From Verrucomicrobiota bacterium (GTDB taxonomy: Bacteria; Verrucomicrobiota; Verrucomicrobiia; Limisphaerales; UBA9464): a DNA stretch of 5,690 bases. A program made the translations under genes and the position numbers. Shown in pieces: positions 1-5,690 of the stretch (position 1 is the stretch's first letter; each line of letters opens with the position of its first letter). The stretch is from contig CANGMO010000180.1 in assembly GCA_947454295.1 (NCBI GenBank), positions 1 through 5,690 of the forward strand, in the 5' to 3' direction. A model generated the notes under the pieces. It was given only the letters and a program-made list of their open reading frames with translations, was not told where the DNA came from and did no database searches.

Positions 1-799
1 CACCCCCGCCGCCGAAGCGGACGGGTGCCTGGTTGTTGTTTCCGGTTCCTGTGTTGCTCGGGAAGACGCTGGAGAGCGCGTTGGACACGTCCGAGGGGCT
101 GGCGTGCTTCAAATGGAACACGCGAATCTGAGTCTCGGACTCGGCGCTGGTGTCGATCGCTTTGATGATCTCGACGATGTGACGGATATTCGACTGGGTG
201 TCGGTCATCACGATCGAATTCCCCGCCGTGTTCGCCACGAACGTGGCCTGCGGTGAGATGAAGGTGTTGAGATCCTTCACCAGCTGGTCGGCCTCGACAA
301 AGCGGATGGGGATGATCTGGGTGACGATCTCGTCGTTCTTGGGGATGAGGGTGGGGTCATTGTTGACCTTCACTGGAATGTCGCGGGTCTTGGCGGTGAC
401 CCGGTCGACGACGGTGAGGGTTCGACCGTCGCGGATCGCCGCCAGCCCGTTCTTGTTGAGCACCGAGTTCAGCAGGTCCACCGCCTCGTCGCGCGTGACG
501 GGCTTGCTGCTGATGATGTTCACGGTGCCCTTGGCAGGCGTGTCGAGGACGATGATGAAGCCGGCCGCCTCGCTCAGGTACTCGAGCACTAGTTCCAGCG
601 GCGCGTTGCGGAAGTTCAGGCGGATCTCGTCGGGATTCGACGGGGCGCCGGATGGCTTGGAAGTGGCGGCGGCAGGTGCCTTGGCATCCGCCTGGCTGAC
701 TACCGTGGTGGCGGGCGCCGCTGCGTCCTGGGCCACGACCGCGGTCAGCCAACCGACGGCACAGGCCGCCGTCATCATGCGGGTGATCGAATGCTTCAT
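1..799 (-). CDS. gspD: GspD-type secretin, N-terminal half (cut by the window edge)
   Basis: Visible are the first 266 residues of an outer-membrane secretin, the channel through which T2SS substrates leave. A Sec signal peptide covers about 1-23, with a likely cut after VVA. An Ala/Pro/Thr-rich linker (24-56) follows. The N0 domain (about 58-131) contains IRLNFRNAPLELVLEYLSE, VTRDEAVDLLNSVLNKNG and LTVV. The N1 domain (about 139-216) has IVTQIIPIRFVEADQLVKDL and the ring-building segment NTAGNSIVMTDTQSNIRHIVE. N2 begins at about 223 with TQIRVFHLKHASPSDVSNAL and runs into a Gly/Asn-rich insert at the edge. N3, the beta-barrel secretin domain and any pilotin-binding tail are outside. The ATG at 797-799 overlaps the upstream stop (ATGA) and has AGGAG 5 bases upstream. 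The N0-N1-N2 order and the absence of AMIN domains favour GspD over PilQ. Confidence 0.92.
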   Translation of the reverse strand, partial: MKHSITRMMTAACAVGWLTAVVAQDAAAPATTVVSQADAKAPAAATSKPSGAPSNPDEIRLNFRNAPLELVLEYLSEAAGFIIVLDTPAKGTVNIISSKPVTRDEAVDLLNSVLNKNGLAAIRDGRTLTVVDRVTAKTRDIPVKVNNDPTLIPKNDEIVTQIIPIRFVEADQLVKDLNTFISPQATFVANTAGNSIVMTDTQSNIRHIVEIIKAIDTSAESETQIRVFHLKHASPSDVSNALSSVFPSNTGTGNNNQAPVRFGGGG

Positions 800-1533
800 T
801 TCATCTCCTGTTCTCGTTTTTTCAACAGCCGCTTCAAAACTTCGTCCTCACCGGCATTGCCGGAGGTGCTGCCGGACGACGGGGCGTCGCCGGAACTGTC
901 CGAGCTGCTGCTCTTCGGACTGAAAGCCGTGGTGCCGCCTGAGGAGGCCTCCCAAGCACCGTCGTTGTTGCGACGCAGCCGGGTGCCGACCCGGACTTCC
1001 ACCGGTTTGGCATTGGTGCCCTGGATCAGGGTGACCGAATTCCCGGTGATGCCGCTGATGCGGTGCCCGGCAATGGTGGCGTCCTGTTGCAGAGCCTTGC
1101 GATATTCCGAGGCATTGCCGTCGAAGAAGGCGAAGCGCCCGCGCGAATAGTCCATGATGCCCACCAGCCCGAATTCCGGCGCGTCGGCCTTGATCTGAGG
1201 CTTGGTTACGGGACGGGGAGCCGATCCAGGAGTGCGGGGCTGACGCTCGGGATCGAAAATGTTCCGGTCGGCGATCGACCGGGCCATGGACTGGAAGTTT
1301 CCGACCTCACCCTTGCCTGCACCGCTGGAGCTGGTGGTGTTGGTCGAACTGCTGTTCGTGGAGCCGCCTTCGTTCGCCCGGCGATCGACTGGGCGCCCGT
1401 CTTCAGAGCGGCGCCGCGACTCCTGGGCACGCAGCCCCGTGATGCCGGCGACGCCCGCGATGGCGAGCGCAATCGACAGCCAGAGCATCGGACGGAATCG
1501 GGTTCCGCGGGACGTTGGAGGGAGGGGCGTCAT
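796..1533 (-). CDS. GspC/PilP-like inner-membrane connector protein
   Basis: The product has 245 residues. One membrane helix lies at about 15-34 after a short cytoplasmic N-terminus. A Ser/Thr/Asn/Gly-rich linker (57-74) leads to ARSIADRNIFDPER (84-97); the N-(I/L)-F motif is characteristic of the segment before the homology region of GspC and of PilP-like proteins. A small beta domain follows at about 118-188 (FGLVGIMDYSRGRFAFF, then DATIAGHRISGITGNSVTLI), which fits the GspC homology region that contacts the secretin N0 domain. There is no C-terminal PDZ domain, unlike many proteobacterial GspC proteins. Instead a second Ser/Gly-rich linker (197-227) ends in a charged helix, EDEVLKRLLKKREQEMK. 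The location immediately before the secretin and after the PilO-like gene equals the position of pilP before pilQ. The ATG overlaps the upstream stop and lacks a Shine-Dalgarno. Databases might label it hypothetical. Confidence 0.7.
   Translation of the reverse strand: MTPLPPTSRGTRFRPMLWLSIALAIAGVAGITGLRAQESRRRSEDGRPVDRRANEGGSTNSSSTNTTSSSGAGKGEVGNFQSMARSIADRNIFDPERQPRTPGSAPRPVTKPQIKADAPEFGLVGIMDYSRGRFAFFDGNASEYRKALQQDATIAGHRISGITGNSVTLIQGTNAKPVEVRVGTRLRRNNDGAWEASSGGTTAFSPKSSSSDSSGDAPSSGSTSGNAGEDEVLKRLLKKREQEMK
805..809 (-). promoter_or_regulatory. Ribosome binding site of the secretin gene
   Basis: AGGAG on the minus strand lies 5 bases before the secretin ATG, within the last codons of the GspC-like gene. 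Along with the gspK site it is one of the two best Shine-Dalgarno sequences in the operon, which may allow extra translation of the secretin, a subunit needed in many copies. Confidence 0.7.
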
Positions 1534-2066
1534 GGTTTGTTGGGGGCCGCGAGCACCAGTCCGTTAATCTGGATGCCCAGCGTCAGCAGCTGGCCGGAGT
1601 TGTCACGGCTGCCGAGCTGGAGCGAATCCAGCTTGAGGGTCATGGGGCCGCGTTCGATGCGATAGAGCAGCTGGGTGAGGCTGTTGAGGGAGCCGGTGGC
1701 CTCAATGCGGCAGTTCAGCGTCTGGTGGTCGTCGGCATCGCCCTTCCACTGGGGAATGCGATCGACGATCTCGGCGCCCGCCTCGCGGGCCCAGGTGTCG
1801 ATGGACTTGAGCACGCGCTGCTCCGCAAGCGAGGGGTCGGCGGGCAGAGAATTGGTGCGGATTCGATCCCAGCGGCTGCGCAGGGCGCGGTCGCGTTCCA
1901 GCAGTTGCTGGCCCTCGGTGACCTGCTTGCGAAGCACGGCGATTCGAGCCGAGCGGGCGGACCACCAGCCGGCGAGCGGCTCGAAGATGGCCAGGTCGGC
2001 GATGTACAGGCCCGCTGCGACCACCGTGAGGATCAAAAGGAAGCGCTGGCGATTCTCGATCTTCAT
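1530..2066 (-). CDS. GspM/PilO-like inner-membrane platform protein
   Basis: This 178-residue bitopic protein has the GspM/PilO layout: a short cytoplasmic N-terminus (MKIENRQR), one membrane helix at about 9-28, a charged helix likely to form a coiled coil (36-72, ARIAVLRKQVTEGQQLLERD), and an alpha/beta ferredoxin-like domain (80-173). The strand CRIEATGSLNSLTQLLYRIE (119-138) matches the PilO-type helix with the usual 'G-L-l-l-IE' feel, followed by LKLDSLQLGSRD and LLTLGIQINGLVL. Sequence conservation in this family is low, so the call rests mainly on architecture and on its position directly after the GspL-like gene and before the GspC-like gene. In T2SS the partner is GspL; in type IV pili, PilO pairs with PilN. 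The ATG overlaps the upstream stop, with GGAGG 9 bases upstream. Its own stop overlaps the next gene's ATG. Confidence 0.75.
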   Translation of the reverse strand: MKIENRQRFLLILTVVAAGLYIADLAIFEPLAGWWSARSARIAVLRKQVTEGQQLLERDRALRSRWDRIRTNSLPADPSLAEQRVLKSIDTWAREAGAEIVDRIPQWKGDADDHQTLNCRIEATGSLNSLTQLLYRIERGPMTLKLDSLQLGSRDNSGQLLTLGIQINGLVLAAPNKP

Positions 2067-3529
2067 GGGGTGGCGCCTCCGGTCCAGTGGAAGGTGAAGT
2101 TGAACTGCAGGGGGGCCTTTCCGCGAATCTGGTCGCGATGCAGCGCGGTAACGCCGGGTGTGGCATTGAGCCGGTCCATCATCTGAAGCACCGAACTGCT
2201 ATCGGTGGCGGTGCCGGTACAAACCACCTCGCCCGACTCGCGGACTTCGATGAGCTTGGCGTTGACCGTGCCGCTTTCGGGAAAGGCGAGCGACAACGCC
2301 TGAAGGATCTGCAGGCTGCGATACGATTCCGAGGACCACGGCCGGAACTGCCGAATCTGTCCCTGGATTTGTTCGAGCTGCCGGACCTTGGTGGACATTC
2401 GGGTCCAGCGCGATTCCAGCAGCGACAGCTGGATCTGCTGGACCAGGAAGGCCAGGGCCACGACGGCGGTGACCGCGCCGGCCACGACCCAGGTTGTTCG
2501 AAGGCGTCCTGAAGTGTGGCGCGCCAGGAACTGTTCGAGCGCCGACGGCCGCGGCGGAAGAAACTCGAGGCGGGCCGGGCGTCCGGCGAGGAACCGGGCC
2601 GCGGCCATGACGGCAGCGTTGAATGGGGCGTTGGTGGGCAGCGCGGGGGTCCCGGCGGCCGGGGCCGGCGGAACCAGTGCGGCCTCCACCTCGATGCCGG
2701 AGGTCGCGAGTTTCGCCCGCAAGCTGGCGGCCAGCGATTCGGCGAGGTCTCTGGGGCCGAAAATCCGCACCCGGCGGACCCGAGATTCGAGTTCAGGAGG
2801 CAGCTGACCGAGCGTGATGCGCAATTCCCGCGCGATCGGCTCGGGCCGGACCACCGCGGTTCCCGAACTGAGATCCACCACACCTTCGAGCGAACGCAGG
2901 GCCGCGATGCCGCCGCCGGCGGTGATTTGGAATGCAGCCTGGGTTGATCCGGGAGCGAGGAGAACGGCGGCGATGCCGGTCTGACCGCCTTCGGCAGGAT
3001 CCTGCAGTTCGGTGATGGCGGGGGAGAATCCGGCCAGTTTCAGCTTGGCTGCGGTGAGCATCCGCTCGAGGGCGGTGGACCGGGCCGCGGGCTGGGCCGC
3101 GAGCGTGACGAACTGGCGTCCTTCACCCAACGCACAGCGCGAGTCGGCAACGCGCAATCCCGCGGTGTCCGTATGGAAACCGCGCTCGGCCTCCATTTGG
3201 AGCAGGCTGAGTGCGTCGGCCTCGGGCAGGTCGGGAAGCTCGGTCTGCGTGACGAGCAGCCCGGTGCAGGGCAGGGCGATCAGGCAGAAGCGTTCCCGAA
3301 CCCCGGCGGCGTCGAGCTGTTCGCGCAGCGCGCGGCCGATGGCGGCGAGATCGGCTCCGGGAGCCTCCGGCGAGGCGGGAAGCTGGAGCGACACCGTGGG
3401 GCCCAGTTCGAGCATCCCATTCGTGAGGCGGAGGACGGCTCCTTCCGCGCGGGTGCCGTCGATCGACAGCCCGAGCACGGACTTCGGCTTTCGCCGCTGG
3501 CCTCCCCCCAGTTTCAAAAGGTCGATCAT
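2063..3529 (-). CDS. gspL: GspL-type assembly platform protein (PilM-like actin fold fused to PilN-like membrane part)
   Basis: The 488-residue product combines two proteins that are separate in type IV pilus systems. Residues 17-325 look like a PilM/GspL actin-like (ASKHA) cytoplasmic domain: LGLSIDGTRAEGAVL (19-33) is in the position of the first phosphate-binding hairpin, and VRRVRIFGPRDLAESLAA (251-268) resembles the later fold segment. A single membrane helix follows at about 346-363 (WVVAGAVTAVVALAFLV, 347-363). A helical, probably coiled-coil stretch covers 365-396. A ferredoxin-like PilN/GspL periplasmic domain runs from about 400 to 485, ending QFNFTFHWTGG. In T2SS, GspL recruits the ATPase GspE through the cytoplasmic domain and binds GspM in the periplasm. 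The N-terminal hairpin lacks an obvious Gly-rich ATP loop, so nucleotide binding is doubtful. The start overlaps the gspK stop (ATGA) and has no clear Shine-Dalgarno. An alternative name is a PilM-PilN fusion. Confidence 0.8.
   Translation of the reverse strand: MIDLLKLGGGQRRKPKSVLGLSIDGTRAEGAVLRLTNGMLELGPTVSLQLPASPEAPGADLAAIGRALREQLDAAGVRERFCLIALPCTGLLVTQTELPDLPEADALSLLQMEAERGFHTDTAGLRVADSRCALGEGRQFVTLAAQPAARSTALERMLTAAKLKLAGFSPAITELQDPAEGGQTGIAAVLLAPGSTQAAFQITAGGGIAALRSLEGVVDLSSGTAVVRPEPIARELRITLGQLPPELESRVRRVRIFGPRDLAESLAASLRAKLATSGIEVEAALVPPAPAAGTPALPTNAPFNAAVMAAARFLAGRPARLEFLPPRPSALEQFLARHTSGRLRTTWVVAGAVTAVVALAFLVQQIQLSLLESRWTRMSTKVRQLEQIQGQIRQFRPWSSESYRSLQILQALSLAFPESGTVNAKLIEVRESGEVVCTGTATDSSSVLQMMDRLNATPGVTALHRDQIRGKAPLQFNFTFHWTGGATP
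2076..2080 (-). promoter_or_regulatory. Ribosome binding site of the GspM-like gene
   Basis: GGAGG on the minus strand, inside the end of gspL, lies 9 bases before the ATG at 2064-2066. The spacing is at the long end of the useful range. Confidence 0.5.
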
Positions 3530-4866
3530 GGTGTATTCATGGCCAGGGTCAGGGTGCGAACGCGCTCACCCAGCGCCCAGCCGAGGCGGGTGAGATCCTG
3601 TCGATAAATAATCTTTGGCGTTCCATCACTGAGGTCGAAAACAAACTTCACCCGCGCGTAGCCCCGGCCGTTCGGCCCCACCGCGGCCAAATCGGCCGTG
3701 TACTGGAAGCTGCGTGTAGTAATGAGATCGCGGCCAGCCAAAGTGGTTACGACAGGATGGTTTCTTCCGAGTGCGGTCACCAGCCAGGCCACGGTCGTCA
3801 ACGAAGTGGGGTTTTGTTGCCGATAGCTGATCAGAGTCGAAACCGCGCTGTCCACCGATTGTGCGTTCATTCCTGCACCCACGAGCAGTGCGGTGAGCAC
3901 CTCGCGGCTCGCCGTGTTGATGTTTACCCGCCCGTAGGTGTAGGTGTTCGTCGTGGTCGAAAGATTGGGATAGATGCGAACGAAGTCGTCGGAACTGAGG
4001 CCGCTGTTCAGATAGAACCGCAGCAGGCTGGTAAAGGTGGGACTGTTCCGGCCCGTGAATCCGAGCTGCGTGAGAATCTGGCGTCCGCGCGTGGTGCCGA
4101 AGGCGGAGGTCAGCATCGATTCGATCTGCGTCCGCGTGTTGACGTTGGTGAGCGAGCTGCCGTCGGAGTGGAAATTGGGTTCGCGGCTGAAGACGGTGGT
4201 GGTTTCCAGCAGCCCCGGCGTCGGATCCCGCGAGCCGGTCAGGCTGCGCTCGTCGGTGTCTAGAATGCCGTTCCGGTTGAGGTCGTCGCCGGTCAGGTAT
4301 TCCAGGGTCAGGCCGTTGACCAGGCGGAGCTCATCTGCTGTCTCAAAAGGCGCGTGCTTGGCCGAATAGCCGAGACTCGTGTAGCCGAGCGACAGGGTGC
4401 CGTTGGTGCTGCGCCAGTCGACAATAGCGGCGGCCAGTTCGCTGCTCATGCCCGGCAGCGAGGCGAGGGCGTTGGAGTTGGCGCGGTTAAGATTCAGCTT
4501 CGCCCCCTCGTCGGTAAGCCCGAAGACCGGCTCGGTCACGGTGGTGGCGGTGGTGTTGCGGCCGAGGATCCACACCTTGGCCTCGCCGATGGTCAGTGGC
4601 TCGCTGAGGTAGAGATTGTTGGTGACCAGCACGCCGTTGGTGACGTAGTTGGCGAGCGCGTAGGCCACGTAGCGTGAGGCTCCCTGAATCGCCTGCTCGG
4701 CCGCGAGGTGCGAGGCGCGGTTGGAAGAGGCCCGGAGCTCAAGGCTCATCGTGCCGGCAAAGTAGATGGTTAGGCCGATGAGACCGGCGGTGACCCAGAG
4801 CACGATGATGAGCACCGATGCCGAGGGCGACCGGGAGGCGGGACGGGCTGGAGGGGAGCAGCGCAT
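3526..4866 (-). CDS. gspK: GspK-type minor pseudopilin (type II secretion protein K)
   Basis: This 446-residue protein is the large tip pseudopilin. The N-terminus has basic residues, then SA|SVLIIVLW and a hydrophobic helix at about 17-39. As in the GspK family, the +5 position is not Glu. The large periplasmic region carries two helix-hairpin-helix/SAM-like segments. The first starts at LNLNRANSNALASLPGM (about 124-140) with AAAIVDWR; the second starts at GRVNINTASREVL (312-324). Between them is an EF-hand-like loop at 195-206 (see separate entry), then GLLETTTVFSREPN (218-231). The C-terminus (AVGPNGRGYARVKFVFDL, 395-412) is the usual final pseudopilin sheet. I chose the ATG at 4864-4866 because GGGAGG lies 6 bases upstream, it follows the gspJ stop by 2 bases, and it places the prepilin leader correctly. 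The open frame continues upstream to 5064, but that part is antisense-like shadow inside gspJ. GspK caps the pseudopilus with GspI and GspJ. Its stop overlaps the next start as ATGA. Confidence 0.92.
   Translation of the reverse strand: MRCSPPARPASRSPSASVLIIVLWVTAGLIGLTIYFAGTMSLELRASSNRASHLAAEQAIQGASRYVAYALANYVTNGVLVTNNLYLSEPLTIGEAKVWILGRNTTATTVTEPVFGLTDEGAKLNLNRANSNALASLPGMSSELAAAIVDWRSTNGTLSLGYTSLGYSAKHAPFETADELRLVNGLTLEYLTGDDLNRNGILDTDERSLTGSRDPTPGLLETTTVFSREPNFHSDGSSLTNVNTRTQIESMLTSAFGTTRGRQILTQLGFTGRNSPTFTSLLRFYLNSGLSSDDFVRIYPNLSTTTNTYTYGRVNINTASREVLTALLVGAGMNAQSVDSAVSTLISYRQQNPTSLTTVAWLVTALGRNHPVVTTLAGRDLITTRSFQYTADLAAVGPNGRGYARVKFVFDLSDGTPKIIYRQDLTRLGWALGERVRTLTLAMNTP
4249..4284 (-). 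other. EF-hand-like calcium-binding loop within GspK
   Basis: Residues 195-206 of GspK read DLNRNGILDTDE. This places Asp, Asn, Asn, Gly, Ile, Asp and Glu at EF-hand loop positions 1, 3, 5, 6, 8-adjacent, 9 and 12, a full set of oxygen ligands. The loop sits between the two helix-hairpin-helix-like segments. Proteobacterial GspK is known to bind calcium, so a role in folding or tip assembly is plausible; binding here is inferred from the motif only. Confidence 0.7.
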
Positions 4867-4868
4867 CG

Positions 4869-5576
4869 TCAGCCTCCCGCCGTTGAGGTGGAGTTGGTGC
4901 GGGACTGCGAGTCGACGGGCACTAGCAGTTCCACCGAGTCGGACCGCACCTCGCCCGGTTTGCCCATCTGGATTCGTACCCGCACGGCCACTGGCAGGTT
5001 GGTGTTCACCGAGCTGGTGTCGGTGGTGTCCCAGTAGGGCGTCCACTGGGTGCCGTCGAAGCATTCAAACTCAATCCGGGACACGCCCCTCAGCAACAGC
5101 TGGTCTTCGACTTCCGGAGTCGAGACAGAGAGGAGGTTGCGGCAGACGCCGCGGTAGAGATCCTGCGAGGTGTTCCCGGCATCGACCGAATTGCGCAGGC
5201 CGTAACTGATCCGCTGGATGTCAGCCCACGGTTCCTGCGCCTTGAGAATGCCGGTGCTGGTGTAGAGTTCCAATCCGACTGTCTGGGCGGTGCCGAGGCT
5301 GTTGACCGAGCCGGCGCGAAAGCCCCCCGACAGGACGCCGGAGGCCTTGGGCGGAATGGCGCACTGGATGTCCCGCTTGATGGAGTCGAGGGCCAGCTCG
5401 AGCGGCGCGGCGGTGTCAACCGCGTCGGACACGCTGTTGCGGAGGCGGAGCGCCGAGAAGAAGGCCGTCTGCGTGACCCCGAGAATAAGCGCCGCCGCAC
5501 CGATCGAGAGCAGCAGCTCGATCAGCGTGAAGGCGGATCGTTCAGATCGCCTGAAGTTGGCGGCGGATGGGGTCAC
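4869..5576 (-). CDS. gspJ: GspJ-type minor pseudopilin (type II secretion protein J)
   Basis: This is a 235-residue minor pseudopilin, expected in the inner membrane and then at the pseudopilus tip with GspI, GspK and possibly GspH. A class III prepilin leader is clear: basic residues (RRSER, 9-13), then the cleavage motif SA|FTLIELLLS, with Ala15 at -1, Phe16 at +1 and the conserved Glu20 at +5. A hydrophobic helix runs to about residue 40. The C-terminal half has the GspJ pattern: ISYGLR near 123-128, an LYRGVCR strand near 140-146, VSRIEFECFDG (165-175), WTPYWD (178-183), and LPVAVRVRIQM (194-204), where family members carry an LP-V-V strand. Length is normal to slightly long for GspJ. The start is GTG at 5574-5576, because no other start precedes the leader in this frame; no Shine-Dalgarno is visible and the start overlaps the upstream stop, so translation is probably coupled. 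gspK follows after 2 bases. Confidence 0.9.
   Translation of the reverse strand: MTPSAANFRRSERSAFTLIELLLSIGAAALILGVTQTAFFSALRLRNSVSDAVDTAAPLELALDSIKRDIQCAIPPKASGVLSGGFRAGSVNSLGTAQTVGLELYTSTGILKAQEPWADIQRISYGLRNSVDAGNTSQDLYRGVCRNLLSVSTPEVEDQLLLRGVSRIEFECFDGTQWTPYWDTTDTSSVNTNLPVAVRVRIQMGKPGEVRSDSVELLVPVDSQSRTNSTSTAGG
4873..4878 (-). promoter_or_regulatory. Ribosome binding site of gspK
   Basis: GGGAGG on the minus strand lies 6 bases before the ATG at 4864-4866. It overlaps the last codons of gspJ and decides the gspK start against the longer open frame reaching 5064. Confidence 0.75.
5517..5546 (-). other. Prepilin leader and cleavage site of GspJ
   Basis: Codons 11-20 of gspJ encode SERSA followed by FTLIE. 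This is a class III leader with basic residue, then cleavage before Phe16 and the +5 Glu20. The -1 residue is Ala where Gly is most common. A GspO/PilD-type peptidase must be encoded elsewhere. Confidence 0.85.
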
Positions 5577-5690
5577 CGTGAGGAAGTTGCTGTGGAGGAC
5601 GCGGAAGAGCCCTGGGAGGTGACAAGCGGATTTCCCAAAGTGCTCATTCTGACCGCGGACATCTGTCCCTGAGCTGAAAAACGGACCTCC
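5573..5690 (-). CDS. C-terminal 38 residues of an upstream gene, possibly a GspI/GspH-type pseudopilin (partial)
   Basis: On the minus strand the frame that opens at the window edge stays free of stops for 38 codons and ends in TGA at 5573-5575. Its last residues are rich in Ser and Thr (ending SSASSTATSSR), and the part before them begins EVRFSAQGQ. The TGA overlaps the GTG start of gspJ as GTGA, matching the overlap style of most junctions downstream, which is the main reason to believe this frame. In T2SS operons the gene directly before gspJ is normally gspI, so a minor pseudopilin is the likeliest identity. That is an inference from position only: the visible tail holds no diagnostic motif. 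The N-terminus, including any prepilin signal, lies outside the window. Confidence 0.55.
   Translation of the reverse strand, partial: EVRFSAQGQMSAVRMSTLGNPLVTSQGSSASSTATSSR

Noticed and set aside
198..923. Plus-strand open frame of 241 codons opposite the secretin and GspC-like genes
   Set aside because: It is antisense to two well-supported genes, spans their junction, matches no family, and is of the kind expected in GC-rich coding DNA.
847..1362. Ser-rich stretches of the GspC-like gene as possible DNA repeats
   Set aside because: The two segments share amino acid bias but no repeated DNA unit; they are better explained as flexible protein linkers.
1515..2186. Plus-strand open frame of 223 codons opposite the GspM-like gene
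   Set aside because: It covers the reverse of the membrane and coiled-coil coding region, has no recognisable domain, and crosses two operon junctions.
2179..2883. Second long minus-strand frame inside gspL
   Set aside because: Its product is dominated by Arg, Pro and Ser, typical of an out-of-frame reading of GC-rich codons, and gspL is well supported across the same bases.
4867..5064. 66-codon N-terminal extension of gspK
   Set aside because: It lies fully inside gspJ in another frame, would bury the prepilin leader, and the ATG at 4866 has a strong Shine-Dalgarno.
1..5690. CRISPR, RNA genes, mobile elements, promoter or terminator
   Set aside because: The window is covered almost completely by overlapping genes; I saw no spaced repeats, terminal inverted repeats, tRNA-like folds or hairpin followed by a T run.

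Overview
The window is a continuous piece of one secretion or pilus-type operon. Every supported gene is on the minus strand, so transcription runs from position 5690 towards position 1. In that order the genes are: the last 38 codons of an unidentified upstream gene (probably another pseudopilin); a GspJ-type minor pseudopilin; a GspK-type minor pseudopilin; a GspL-type protein (PilM-like actin fold fused to a PilN-like membrane part); a GspM/PilO-like protein; a GspC/PilP-like protein; and the N-terminal half of a GspD/PilQ-type secretin, cut by the window edge. Together they would form the pseudopilus tip, the inner-membrane assembly platform and the outer-membrane channel of a type II secretion system (T2SS) or close relative. 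The ATPase (GspE), the multi-spanning platform protein (GspF), the major pseudopilin (GspG) and the prepilin peptidase are not in view.

The genes are packed tightly. Four junctions are 4-base ATGA overlaps, one is a GTGA overlap, and gspJ-gspK is separated by 2 bases. Several starts have no Shine-Dalgarno sequence, which suggests translational coupling along one polycistronic mRNA. No stretch of more than a few bases is intergenic. I see no promoter, terminator, RNA gene, mobile element, repeat array or CRISPR. The operon promoter must lie beyond position 5690.

The gene order is unusual against the classical gspC-D-E-F-G-H-I-J-K-L-M-N operon. The minor pseudopilins come first, and C and D follow M. 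The last four genes therefore parallel the type IV pilus order pilM-N-O-P-Q, with M and N fused. The system looks like a pseudopilin cluster joined to a pil-like alignment complex.

Organism: a GC-rich, diderm (outer-membrane-bearing) bacterium. An alanine before the FTLIELL prepilin motif, an EF-hand-like DxNxNGxxDxxE loop in GspK, a GspC-like protein without PDZ domain, and the gene order recall the Verrucomicrobia/Planctomycetes group more than Proteobacteria. This placement is inference from memory of such proteins and is tentative.
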